From positions 1 to 64,000 of the forward strand of contig NZ_NOKT01000028.1 in the NCBI RefSeq assembly GCF_002237655.1: a DNA stretch of 64,000 bases, read 5' to 3'. Source of the stretch: Streptomyces sp. XY006. Its GTDB lineage: Bacteria; Actinomycetota; Actinomycetes; Streptomycetales; Streptomycetaceae. Shown here one piece after another: positions 49,461 to 63,165 of this stretch. The stretch's first letter is position 1; each line of letters begins with the position of its first letter. The translations under genes and the position numbers were made by a program. Under the pieces are notes generated by a model. That model did no database searches and was not told where the DNA came from. It saw only the letters and a program-made list of their open reading frames with translations.

Positions 49461-49502
49461 TTGAAAGTTCTTTCCAATGGTTTCAAGACTCTTGCTGTAA
49501 GG
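49461..49502. promoter_or_regulatory. MalR-type operator upstream of the pullulanase gene
   Basis: TTGAAA (49461-49466) and TTTCAA (49481-49486) form an inverted repeat, followed by CTTGCTGTAAGG (49491-49502), which resembles the malE and amylase elements. It begins 108 bp before the pullulanase start. Confidence 0.6.
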
Positions 49503-49568
49503 GTTTCGGCGGCGATACGGTCGCGCGGGGTCGGACCCGAGAGAGCCGCAATCGCTAGGAGCCCCTCT

Positions 49569-54998
<5,430 letters not shown>

Positions 54999-55011
54999 CG
55001 CACCCGGTACG

Positions 55012-55046
55012 GGCGGGGCGGGCCACCACCGGTGGTCCGCCCCGCC
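55012..55046 (+). terminator. Hairpin after pulA
   Basis: A 16-bp stem with one G-T wobble (55012-55027 with 55031-55046) around ACC lies 14 bp after the pulA stop. It is a strong intrinsic-type terminator. Confidence 0.85.
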
Positions 55047-55087
55047 TGCCGTTAGGGTGAGCCCACCGACCTGGAACAGGAGTGCTG

Positions 55088-55444
55088 ATGCCGCAGATCA
55101 CCGTCGACTATTCCGCCGACCTCGCGGACGGCTTCGACCGGCCCGGTTTCGCGAAGGCGCTGCACGAGGCGACGGTCGAGATCGCGGCCGCCAGGCCGCC
55201 GGCCTGCAAGACCAGGTTCCGGCGGACCGAGGACATCGTGGTCGGCCCCGACACCGAGGGGCACGCCCATGTGCACGTCCACATCGCGCTGCTCGCCGGC
55301 CGCACCGACGAGACCAAGGCCCGGCTCACGCAGGCCGCGCTGGAGCTGCTGCGGACGCACCTGAAGCCCGCGGCGGGCCTCGCGCTGCACGCCTCCGCCG
55401 AGGTCCGCGACCTGGACCCCTCGTACGCCAAGTACGAGAGCTGA
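55088..55444 (+). CDS. 5-carboxymethyl-2-hydroxymuconate isomerase-like protein
   Basis: This 118-aa protein resembles the CHMI (HpaF-type) branch of the tautomerase superfamily: PQITVDYSADL with the N-terminal Pro exposed after Met removal, FRRTEDIVVG and HVHVHIALLAGR. CHMI isomerises a dienol intermediate in homoprotocatechuate breakdown, but no other hpa gene is nearby, so the true substrate may differ. CAGGAG precedes ATG 55088. It is a single gene convergent with the TetR gene. Confidence 0.78.
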   Translation: MPQITVDYSADLADGFDRPGFAKALHEATVEIAAARPPACKTRFRRTEDIVVGPDTEGHAHVHVHIALLAGRTDETKARLTQAALELLRTHLKPAAGLALHASAEVRDLDPSYAKYES

Positions 55445-55457
55445 GTGCCGGGCTCGT

Positions 55458-56147
55458 TCAGCTCGCCAGGGCGATCAGCCGGCCGGCCAGGCTCGCGAAC
55501 GGGCCGTCGGCCGGCTCGTCCTTGACGATCCGGCGCAGCAGGGCCGCCATCTCCTCGTCGTAGGCGGCGCTGACCGCGGCGAGCGCGGCGAAGTCGTTGA
55601 CGAGCTGCGGCTCCAGCTCCTCACGCGGGATGCGCCGGCCGTCCAGCCAGATCAGCGCCGTCGACTCGGCGAGCGAGATCCAGGACCGCACGACCAGTTC
55701 CAGCCGCGCGGGCGGATCGGTCACGCCCAGGTGCGAAAGGATCTGGACATACGCGGCCTGCCGTACGGAGTCGACGAGCGCATTGGTCGTCGAGGAGCCG
55801 ACCGCCGGGCCACCGCGCATCAGGGCGGAGAAACCGGGTCCGTGCTCGTCCACGAAGTCGAAGTAGCGGCGCATCACACGCAGCAGCCGGGCCCCCAGCG
55901 GGCCCTCGTGCGGCTCCACGAAACGGGCCGCGAGATCGTCCGAGGCCCGCTGCAACGCGGCCTCGTACAGGCTGAGTTTGCCGGGGAAGTAGTGGTAGAC
56001 CAACGGGCGTGAGATGCCCGCGGCGGACGCTATCTCGTCGATCGAGACCTCGTCGGGCGAGCGGCGGCTGAACAGTTCGAGGGCGACGCCGATCAACTGC
56101 TGCCGCCGCTCCTCGACTCCCATTCTGCGGCGAACCCCGATAGTCAT
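55458..56147 (-). CDS. TetR-family transcriptional regulator
   Basis: This 229-aa protein has an N-terminal TetR domain (SIDEIASAAGISRPLVYHYFPGK) and a helical C-terminal ligand domain (TetR_C type). ATG 56147 begins MTIGVRRRMG. The gene stands alone: the upstream neighbour is the 640-aa gene on the same strand, 94 bp away, and the downstream neighbour converges. No palindromic operator was noticed, so targets are unknown. Confidence 0.88.
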   Translation of the reverse strand: MTIGVRRRMGVEERRQQLIGVALELFSRRSPDEVSIDEIASAAGISRPLVYHYFPGKLSLYEAALQRASDDLAARFVEPHEGPLGARLLRVMRRYFDFVDEHGPGFSALMRGGPAVGSSTTNALVDSVRQAAYVQILSHLGVTDPPARLELVVRSWISLAESTALIWLDGRRIPREELEPQLVNDFAALAAVSAAYDEEMAALLRRIVKDEPADGPFASLAGRLIALAS

Positions 56148-56240
56148 ACGAACACCTTACCGATCGATTCCGGCCGCGAACGGTCCGGAGCGGTCGGTAC
56201 GGTCCGCCGGGCGCACCCGGACCGGCACCGGACCCGTCGG

Positions 56241-58163
56241 TCAGCGCAGCCCGCCGAGCGAACGCCCGTCCTTCAGCGTGCCCTTCAGCTCGGCCTGCGC
56301 GCCCTGCTCGGCCGGGACCGTGAGCAGACTGCCGGAGGCCGCCCCGTCGACCCCGCCCGTCGCCCGGATCGAGGCCGTGGCCCGGCTGCCGGCGGCCAGC
56401 AGGTACCAGTCGCCCGCCTTCGCCTTCCACAACACCCCGGCCAGCACATGGGGATCGCGCGCCCCGCACGCGGGGACGTTCTCGGCCTTCGCCGCCACCG
56501 CCCCGTACGCCCCGCCCGGCGTGTGGAACTGCGCCAGCACCCGCGCCCCGCCGCCCCGCCAGGTCTCGGCCCGCGTGCACACCCACGCCGCCGAGCCGCT
56601 CGCGTCGGGCAGCGGCTGCTCGTTGAACGCCCAGGCGTTGACGCCGCGCACCCCGGCCGAGCGGACCGTGCCCAGCGAGCAGGCGAACGGCTGCCAGGTG
56701 CGCAGCGCCGCCGCGCCGGACACCTCGCCCGGGGAGCCCGGCCGGCCGGTGGTGAGCCGGGCCGGGACCAGCTCGCCGAGGTCCGTCAGCAGCCGGGTCC
56801 TGGCGCCGTCGGTCACCTGCAGCACGTTCCACGAGGTGCAGGGGCCGGTCCGCAGCGCGGGGCTGGCCAGCGGCGCGGTCACACCGTCGGTGAGCGCGAG
56901 GTCCATCGCGCCCGCGCGGGGCTTGAGCAGATCCCGCTCGGCCGCCTTCTCGATCCACGGGGCGGTCAGATAGCGGACGTTGCCGTCGGCCCGGCCCAGG
57001 ACCACCGCACCCGCCTCGGCCCGGGAGGCCCCGTCGACCCGGGCGAAGTCGAGGGCGGCTCCCTGCGTGCCGTCCTTCGGCTCGGCGTACCGGGCGATGC
57101 GCAGACCGTCGTGGAGGATCACCACGCGCGCGGCGTCGACCGTCCCCGCGTACAGCAGCTGGGGCGGTCCGGCCGGGCCGCCGGACGGGGTGCCGGGCGT
57201 CGCCGAGACCTGGACCGTCTCACCGGGGCGGGCCCAGACCGCGAGGGCCCGGCGCAGCAGGGCCTCGTCGCCGGTGAGGTCGCCCCGGGCCGGCCAGACG
57301 GAGAAGTCGGTGCGCGCCGAGATCCGCCAGGCGTCACGGGGCACCCGGGTCAGCTTCGCCGGGTCCAGGGCGGCCTGGGCGGCCGGGTTGCGCGCGTACG
57401 GCGGGGCGGCGGCGCCGTCGGGGCCCCACCCCTCGCCGGGCAGCCCGAGCAGCGCCCCGCACACCAGCAGGGCCGCCCCGGCCGCCAGCGCGGCCTTCAG
57501 GTGCTGGCGGCGCCGCATCAGGTCGGTGGGACGGGCCTGCAGCGAGCAGGGGTCGAACTCGGGGGAGTCGAGCAGGGCGAACTGCTCGGGGATCCCGCCC
57601 GCCTCCAGCAGGGCGCCCTCCGGGTCGGCGACGCCCACCGCCGCCAGCACCTTGCGCGCGCCGTCGTCGGTCAGCCGCTCCAGACCGCGCAGCGCGTACG
57701 CCGCCCGGGCCGGGCCGGACAGCGTGGACAGCCGCTGGTCGAGGGCGAGTTCGTCGGCGCCGCCGGAGCGCGGGAAGAGCTTCAGGCCCCACACCTGCGG
57801 CAGCAGCGGCGGCAGCTGGGACCGCTTGGGCCAGGCCCGCAGCCGCAGCGGCAGACCCGCCTCCAGCGCCGTACGCAGCACCTGGAGGCGGACCAGGGCG
57901 TATCCCGGGTCGCCGTCCCGGCCGGTGGACTGGGCCGGGATCACGGGCGCCGGGGTGCGGTTGCGGGGGAGGGCCCGCTGGGTGAGGGCGTGTGCGGTCA
58001 GGACGCGCCGGCTGCGGCCCAGGCCGGGCGGCAGCACCAGATAGGCCAGCCGGACGAGCCGCGGGTAGTGCTCGACGAGGGCGGCCTCGGCCTGCTCGAC
58101 GTCGACGACCGGGCCGGCGGGGGAGGAGGGTGCGGGGCGCTGGGCGACATCCTGTGACTGCAC
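56241..58163 (-). CDS. Membrane-anchored protein of unknown function with sigma-factor-like N-terminus
   Basis: This 640-aa protein has an N-terminal ~200 residues resembling sigma-factor region helices (VEHYPRLVRLAYLVLPPGLGRSR; LSTLSGPARAAYALRGLE). One transmembrane helix follows (HLKAALAAGAALLVCGALLG), then ~380 extracellular residues with repeated beta-propeller-like strands (RVVILHDGLRIARY, DGNVRYLTAP). The layout suggests a signal-transducing protein or anti-sigma-like sensor, but I know no named family. GTG 58163 begins the protein. A TPR gene lies 50 bp upstream on the same strand, probably in one operon. Confidence 0.78.
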   Translation of the reverse strand: MQSQDVAQRPAPSSPAGPVVDVEQAEAALVEHYPRLVRLAYLVLPPGLGRSRRVLTAHALTQRALPRNRTPAPVIPAQSTGRDGDPGYALVRLQVLRTALEAGLPLRLRAWPKRSQLPPLLPQVWGLKLFPRSGGADELALDQRLSTLSGPARAAYALRGLERLTDDGARKVLAAVGVADPEGALLEAGGIPEQFALLDSPEFDPCSLQARPTDLMRRRQHLKAALAAGAALLVCGALLGLPGEGWGPDGAAAPPYARNPAAQAALDPAKLTRVPRDAWRISARTDFSVWPARGDLTGDEALLRRALAVWARPGETVQVSATPGTPSGGPAGPPQLLYAGTVDAARVVILHDGLRIARYAEPKDGTQGAALDFARVDGASRAEAGAVVLGRADGNVRYLTAPWIEKAAERDLLKPRAGAMDLALTDGVTAPLASPALRTGPCTSWNVLQVTDGARTRLLTDLGELVPARLTTGRPGSPGEVSGAAALRTWQPFACSLGTVRSAGVRGVNAWAFNEQPLPDASGSAAWVCTRAETWRGGGARVLAQFHTPGGAYGAVAAKAENVPACGARDPHVLAGVLWKAKAGDWYLLAAGSRATASIRATGGVDGAASGSLLTVPAEQGAQAELKGTLKDGRSLGGLR

Positions 58164-58213
58164 GTTCAGCAGAACGAGCGAATCGGTGGATGGTCACCTG
58201 ACCACGGGGGCGT

Positions 58214-58741
58214 TCAGGCCCCGGGCCGCTGCGCGGGCTCGACGAGCAGCCGGGCGTAGTTCGCCATCGACCGCTGGTAGCGCGGCAGATGAGGGGCGAG
58301 GGCGCCCAGGACCAGCGACAGGCCCTCGCGGTCGCGGCCGAGGCCGGACAGACACAGGGCGAGGCAGGCCCGCACGGCGTCGTCCAGCTCGTCGGACGGG
58401 GCGTCGAGCTCGGCTTCGAGCAGCTCGACGCCCTCCTCGGCCCGCCCGATGTTCCGCAGGGAGCTGGCCAGCTGGATCTTCGTCCGGCGGGTCTTGTAGC
58501 GGCTGACGTCGGCCAGACCCCGGGCCAGCGCCTCCCGGTACAGCGGGACCGCCCGGTCCGAGTGGCCGGTCGAGTCCCAGGCGCAGGCCTGCTCGAACGG
58601 GCCCAGCGGGCTGTCCGCGGGCAGCTCCGCCACGAGGGCGTCGACGTCGGCGCGGAAGCGGGACTCCTCCTCGGCCGTCTCGGCGTAGTCGTCGAAACGG
58701 GCCCACAGGGCGGCCACGCGCTCTTCCCAGTCCTGGTTCAC
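58214..58741 (-). CDS. TPR-repeat protein
   Basis: This 175-aa protein is all-helical with TPR-like repeats (FEQACAWDSTGHSDRAVPLYREALARGL, SSLRNIGRAEEGVELLEAEL, ACLALCLSGLGRDREGLSLVLGAL). TPR proteins form binding scaffolds. GTG 58741 was chosen because it opens a typical helix (NQDWEERVAALWARF); the longer frame to 59368 lies over other genes. It is the first gene of a pair with the 640-aa membrane protein, which may be its partner. Confidence 0.82.
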   Translation of the reverse strand: MNQDWEERVAALWARFDDYAETAEEESRFRADVDALVAELPADSPLGPFEQACAWDSTGHSDRAVPLYREALARGLADVSRYKTRRTKIQLASSLRNIGRAEEGVELLEAELDAPSDELDDAVRACLALCLSGLGRDREGLSLVLGALAPHLPRYQRSMANYARLLVEPAQRPGA

Positions 58742-58888
58742 CGGCCCACCCTCGCACGCCCGTGCCCACCGGGGCAGCGGAATTTTGAGCAGTCCGGGCC
58801 CCGCGGCCGTATCGAAGGGGAGAGCCTCGTGCCAGGGCTCCGTGCGGCATGCGTCCGGACCGTGCCGTGACAAGGACCGGAGGAACAG

Positions 58889-59320
58889 ATGAGGGTGACC
58901 CGACCGATGCTCGCGCTGAGCGGCGCGGTGGCGATACTGACGCTGGCCGGCTGCGGATCCGGCGGCGGACACGAGGCGGCCGTGCCCGAGGCGGTGACCG
59001 GCAGCCTGGAGCACATCGCTGCCGAGGCCGAGTGCAAGCCGAACATGCAGACCGACGCCGACACCATCCGTCAGGCCATCTGCAAGAAGGGCGAGGAGAA
59101 GTACATCCTCGCCACCTTCGCCACCGACCGCGGCCAGCGCGAGTGGCTCAACAGCGCGAAGGACTACGGCGGCTACTACCTCGTCGGCCGCAAGTGGGTC
59201 GCCGTCGGCCAGCAGAAGACGGTGACCGCGCTGCAGGGCACGCTCGGCGGGACCATGGAGGAGGGCTCCGAGCACATGAACCCCGGCGGCAGCCACAACA
59301 GCGGCAGCCATCACGGCTGA
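58889..59320 (+). CDS. Putative lipoprotein
   Basis: This 143-aa protein has a lipobox signal (ILTLAGC, lipid on Cys) and a small Cys-containing domain (AECKPNMQTDADTIRQAICKKGEEKYILATF; YYLVGRKWVAVGQ). A His/Gly/Ser-rich tail (GGSHNSGSHHG) may bind metal. GGAGGA precedes ATG 58889. It is divergent from the TPR gene and convergent with the DUF1996 gene through a perfect palindromic terminator. No function is recognised. Confidence 0.85.
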   Translation: MRVTRPMLALSGAVAILTLAGCGSGGGHEAAVPEAVTGSLEHIAAEAECKPNMQTDADTIRQAICKKGEEKYILATFATDRGQREWLNSAKDYGGYYLVGRKWVAVGQQKTVTALQGTLGGTMEEGSEHMNPGGSHNSGSHHG

Positions 59321-59340
59321 CCGGGGGAATTCCGGAACGA

Positions 59341-59382
59341 GCGAAAAGCCGGCGGTGGGAATTCCCACCGCCGGCTTTTCGC
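59341..59382. terminator. Perfect palindromic bidirectional terminator
   Basis: Two 21-nt arms, 59341-59361 and 59362-59382, are exact reverse complements with no mismatch. The left arm contains AAAA and the right arm TTTT, so it is a terminator in both directions between the converging lipoprotein and DUF1996 genes. Confidence 0.93.
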
Positions 59383-59401
59383 GGTTCTCACCGGGTGCGG
59401 A

Positions 59402-60958
59402 CTACTGGCAGTCCTCGCCGTTGTTGATGCACTGGACCATCTCGTTCATCACGTCCTCGTCGAAGAAGTTGATGAAGTCGTTGTGGTCGGTGATCGGCTT
59501 GTGCAGCTGCTCCGGGAAGGAGTCCACCGCGAAGGCGTTCTGCACCTGCCCGTTGTTTATCTGCGGCGCCTGGACGTCGTAGACCAGCCGGACCTGGAGC
59601 TGGGGGATGGCCTGGAAGCCGTTCGAGCAGGTGCCGTCCGCCTCCACGAAGTCCACGTGGGTGCGGTGGTTGGCGCTGTCGATGTTCTGGCCGTCCCAGC
59701 AGCTCTGGAAGTTGGACGTGCGCACCACGGAGCTGCCCTGGGGGCAGATCGGGTACTTGTCCGTCACCTGCCGGTCCTCGAAGCCGGTGCAGCTCCAGGA
59801 GGTGTTGGCGTTGTTCAGGCCGTTGGTGAAGGACTTGGCGTCACCGGTGATGATGCGCAGGGCCTTCGGCATGGCGACGACGTCGCTGGTGCGGTTGCCG
59901 ACGAACTTCAGCTGCGCCTCGGCCGGCTCGACGATCTTGCCGACGTTGCCGTCCTGGCCACCACCGGGCTGACCCTGGTCGATGTCCTGCGAGCCGTCCT
60001 GGATGCGCAGGACCGGCCAGAAGTACGAGGACTTGTCGCCCTGGTTCTGGCAGGTGGTCTGGGCGTTGGCCAGGTCCTCGTCGCTCGCGAAGGCGTTGTT
60101 GCTCTGGTTGCCGACGTAGTCGTGCTGGTGCTGCGCGCCGTTGGAGACGCCCGGCGCCACGATCACGTTGTCGGAGTTGCGGTTCTCGTTCTCGTTGGTG
60201 CCGCAGTTCGTGGTGAACGAGCCGGTGGAGCCGCCGTCGCCGTTCGCGGCGAGGCCGTTGGGCAGGTTGCGGGAGTTGGGCTGGACGTCCTCGATGTTGA
60301 CGAAGTCCGCCGCCGCCGGGCCGTTGCCGGCCTGACCGCCGTTGCCTCCGTTGCCGCCCTGGCCGTTGTCCTGACCGCCGTTGTTCTGTCCCTGGTCCTG
60401 ACCGCCGTTGTTCTGGTCCTGGTTCTGGCCGTCGTTGTTCTGACCGCCGTCGTTCTGGCCGCCCCCGGCGTTGCCGTCGTTGGTGTTGGCGTCGGCGGCC
60501 ATGCCCCGGCACCGGGCCAGCTTGGCGAGGTTGAACGGTGCCTTGCCGCCCACCCGCCGGATGTTGATGCCGATCCGGTCCAGAGCCGCGGTCCGCTTCG
60601 ACTTCAGCGGCCCGAGGATGGCGTTGTCGACGAAGCCGGGGTCACCGGCCTGGGCCTGACGCGTGGAGGCGAGCCGCGAGTACGCCTCGCTGATCTGCTT
60701 GTCGAGGTTCGCCAGTTCCCGGTCCACCCCCCGCCGGGCGCGCTTCGGCACGTTGGTCAGTTTCTGGCCGACGTCCGGGCACTGGATCGTGGCGATCTGC
60801 GCGCCCGCGGACTTCGTCTGGTTCGCCGAGTTCTCCTCGTGCGCCGATGCGTAGAAGTTTGCCCAGATCAGCCCGCCCCCACCGAGCGCTAGGGCCGCCG
60901 ATGCGGCTATGGCCTTGGTGGCCAGCGGCGTACGGCGTTTTCTTGTGTTGCGTCCCAT
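59402..60958 (-). CDS. Secreted DUF1996 family protein
   Basis: This 518-aa protein has a Sec-type N-terminal hydrophobic helix (residues ~13-38) and an extracellular helical stretch to ~165. A Gln/Asn/Gly-rich linker of about 70 residues follows, then a DUF1996 domain with QHQHDYVGN, FWPVLRI, VAMPKALRIITGD and CWDGQNIDSANHRTHVDF. DUF1996 is a secreted family of fungi and actinomycetes with unknown activity. ATG 60958 is preceded by AGGAG. The low-complexity linker is expected to vary in length between strains. Confidence 0.88.
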   Translation of the reverse strand: MGRNTRKRRTPLATKAIAASAALALGGGGLIWANFYASAHEENSANQTKSAGAQIATIQCPDVGQKLTNVPKRARRGVDRELANLDKQISEAYSRLASTRQAQAGDPGFVDNAILGPLKSKRTAALDRIGINIRRVGGKAPFNLAKLARCRGMAADANTNDGNAGGGQNDGGQNNDGQNQDQNNGGQDQGQNNGGQDNGQGGNGGNGGQAGNGPAAADFVNIEDVQPNSRNLPNGLAANGDGGSTGSFTTNCGTNENENRNSDNVIVAPGVSNGAQHQHDYVGNQSNNAFASDEDLANAQTTCQNQGDKSSYFWPVLRIQDGSQDIDQGQPGGGQDGNVGKIVEPAEAQLKFVGNRTSDVVAMPKALRIITGDAKSFTNGLNNANTSWSCTGFEDRQVTDKYPICPQGSSVVRTSNFQSCWDGQNIDSANHRTHVDFVEADGTCSNGFQAIPQLQVRLVYDVQAPQINNGQVQNAFAVDSFPEQLHKPITDHNDFINFFDEDVMNEMVQCINNGEDCQ

Positions 60959-61161
60959 GGAACTCCTCTGACTTCCTTTTTCGGGGGCATCGAGGCGCCC
61001 GACAGGAGTGAAGCGGCTCCCTTCCATACGGAGGCCGTCCCACGGGTGTTCAGAGGTCTCGGAAATTGATGCGAGATTCGTGTGGACCCTGTGCCCTCAA
61101 CAGCCCCTGAAGTACCGGGAGTTGTTGATCCCGCACCGTCGGTGCACGGGCGGGTCCGGTT

Positions 61162-61815
61162 TCACCGGCCGTGGTCGAGATACGCGAGAACCGCCAGCAC
61201 GCGCCGGTTGTCGTCGTCCGAGACCTCAAGGCCCAGTTTGGCGAAGATGTTCGCGGTGTGTTTGGCGATGGCCCGTTCCGTCACGACCAGCTTCCCGGCG
61301 ATCGCCGCGTTGGACCGGCCCTGCGCCATCAGCTCCAGCACCTCCAGCTCCCGGGGCGTCAGCCGCGCCAGCGGCCGGTCGCCGCCCGACTGCCGCGCCA
61401 GCAGCTGCTGGATGACCTGCGGATCCATCGCCGTCCCCCCGCCCGCCACCCGGCGCACCGCGTCCACGAACTGCTCGGCGTCGAACACCCGGTCCTTCAG
61501 CAGATAGCCCACGGCGCCGCTGCCGTCGGCGAGCAGCTCGCGGGCGTACAGCTGCTCCACGTGCTGGGAGAGGACCAGTACGGGCAGCCCGGGCCGCTCG
61601 CGGCGGGCGTCGAGCGCGCACTGCAGGCCCTCGTCGGTGTGCGTGGGCGGCAGGCGCACGTCGACCACGGCGACGTCCGGGTCCAGTTCGGCCAGCGCGG
61701 CGGCCAGTTCGGGCCCGGACTCGACGGCCGCCGCGATCTCGAAGCCGTGCGCCTGCAGCAGCCGGACGAGCCCGTCGCGCAGCAGGAACAGGTCTTCGGC
61801 GAGGACTACGCGCAA
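61162..61815 (-). CDS. NarL/FixJ-family response regulator
   Basis: This 217-aa protein has a receiver domain with phospho-acceptor Asp in DVAVVDVRLPP and VGYLLKDRV, and a C-terminal LuxR helix-turn-helix (LTPRELEVLELMAQGRSNAAIAGKLVVTERAIAKH). No ATG or GTG exists at the start. TTG 61815, with GGAG upstream, opens the first receiver strand (RVVLAED) and overlaps the kinase gene by 10 bp. It is the partner of the adjacent kinase; targets are unknown. Confidence 0.9.
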   Translation of the reverse strand: MRVVLAEDLFLLRDGLVRLLQAHGFEIAAAVESGPELAAALAELDPDVAVVDVRLPPTHTDEGLQCALDARRERPGLPVLVLSQHVEQLYARELLADGSGAVGYLLKDRVFDAEQFVDAVRRVAGGGTAMDPQVIQQLLARQSGGDRPLARLTPRELEVLELMAQGRSNAAIAGKLVVTERAIAKHTANIFAKLGLEVSDDDNRRVLAVLAYLDHGR

Positions 61816-63065
61816 GGGATCTCCATGGTGACCATGGTGGGGCCGCCCGCGGGGCTGCTGACGGCCAGGACGCCGTCGAATGTACCCAGTCGCCGCTCGA
61901 CCCCCGCCAGGCCCGAACCGGGTTCGATCACCGCGCCGCCCCTGCCGTTGTCCGTCACGGTCGCCCGCAGCCTGCCGTCCGCCTGGTGCAGGTCGACCCA
62001 GATCCGGTCCGCGCCGGAGTGCTTCACGGCGTTGGTGAGCACCTCGCTGACGGCGAAGTACGCGGCCGACTCCACGGGTGCCTCCGCCCGCCCCGGCAGG
62101 TCCACGCTCACCTCGGTGACCACCGGCAGCCGCAGGGCCAGCGCCCGGACGGCGTCGCCGAGACCCCGCTCGGCGAGCACCGGCGGGTGGATGCCGCGCA
62201 CCAGCTCGCGCAGCTCGGTCAGGGCCTCCACCGAGGACTTCCGGGCCTGCGCGATCAGCTCCTTGGCCCGGTCCGGGTCCTTGTCGAGAAGCGCTTCGAT
62301 GGTGCCGAGGTCCATGCCGACGGCGACCAGCCGGGCCTGTGCCCCGTCGTGCAGATCCCGCTCGATGCGCCGCAGTTCGGCCGCGGAGGCGTCGACCGCG
62401 TCCCGCCGCGTCTCGGTCAGCACCCGCACCCGCTCGGCCAGCTGTTCCTGGTCGCCGCCGAGCACCGCCCGGGTGAGCCGGAAGTGGATCCGCAGCAGGC
62501 GCGGGGTGAAGAAGTGCGCGAGGAACAGCAGGACCAGGCCGAGCGCCGCCGCGCCGAAGGCGGACGCCTGCCCGGTGACCGGCACGAACCCGTACCAGTA
62601 CCCGTCGGGGAAGACCCGCCACAGCCCGAGGGCGAGCGCGAAGCCCTCCAGCGGGTAGAGCAGCAGCACCGCCGGCAGCAGGGCCGTGAAGAACCCCGCG
62701 GTCATGTCGACCGGCAGCCACCGCAGGTCCCGCCAGGTCGCCGGGTCGCCCAGCATCCCGAAGGTGCGCGCCCACGGGTTGGCGTCCTTCGGCAGCGGCC
62801 GGTACGCCGGGGGGATCCGCACCCCGCCCCACTCGGCCGCGAGCACCCGCCGCCCGTTGGCGAACGCCCGCACCCCCGTGAGCACGTACGGCGTCGTGAC
62901 CAGCCCGATCCCGATCGGTATGAGCCCGATGGAGAGCGCGGCCAGGCAGAAGCAGAGCACCGCCCCCGGCAGGGAGATCAGGGCCAGGGCCAGCCCCCGC
63001 ACCGCGGCGAGCCCGATGTTCCGCCCCGCCGTGCGCACGTCGCCGTTCTTCGTGTCGATGGTCAT
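61806..63065 (-). CDS. Sensor histidine kinase, HisKA_3 (NarL-type) family
   Basis: This 419-aa membrane protein has four or five hydrophobic segments in its first ~210 residues with long linkers. A HisKA_3 dimerisation helix follows, with the phospho-acceptor His in RRIERDLHDGAQARL. The HATPase_c domain comes last (VLTNAVKHSG, VTDNGRGGA, GLAGVERRL). ATG 63065 was preferred; a GTG start about 12 codons earlier is possible. The downstream response regulator overlaps its end, so they form one operon. The signal is unknown. Confidence 0.9.
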   Translation of the reverse strand: MTIDTKNGDVRTAGRNIGLAAVRGLALALISLPGAVLCFCLAALSIGLIPIGIGLVTTPYVLTGVRAFANGRRVLAAEWGGVRIPPAYRPLPKDANPWARTFGMLGDPATWRDLRWLPVDMTAGFFTALLPAVLLLYPLEGFALALGLWRVFPDGYWYGFVPVTGQASAFGAAALGLVLLFLAHFFTPRLLRIHFRLTRAVLGGDQEQLAERVRVLTETRRDAVDASAAELRRIERDLHDGAQARLVAVGMDLGTIEALLDKDPDRAKELIAQARKSSVEALTELRELVRGIHPPVLAERGLGDAVRALALRLPVVTEVSVDLPGRAEAPVESAAYFAVSEVLTNAVKHSGADRIWVDLHQADGRLRATVTDNGRGGAVIEPGSGLAGVERRLGTFDGVLAVSSPAGGPTMVTMEIPCA

Positions 63066-63165
63066 GGCGTTCAGTCTGGTCGAGCGGGGAAGCGAGGTCA
63101 CGGGGCCGGACACCCGGCCGGGGGGTGGTGCTACCTCCACCCCCCGGCGGGCATCGGCCGGTGGA

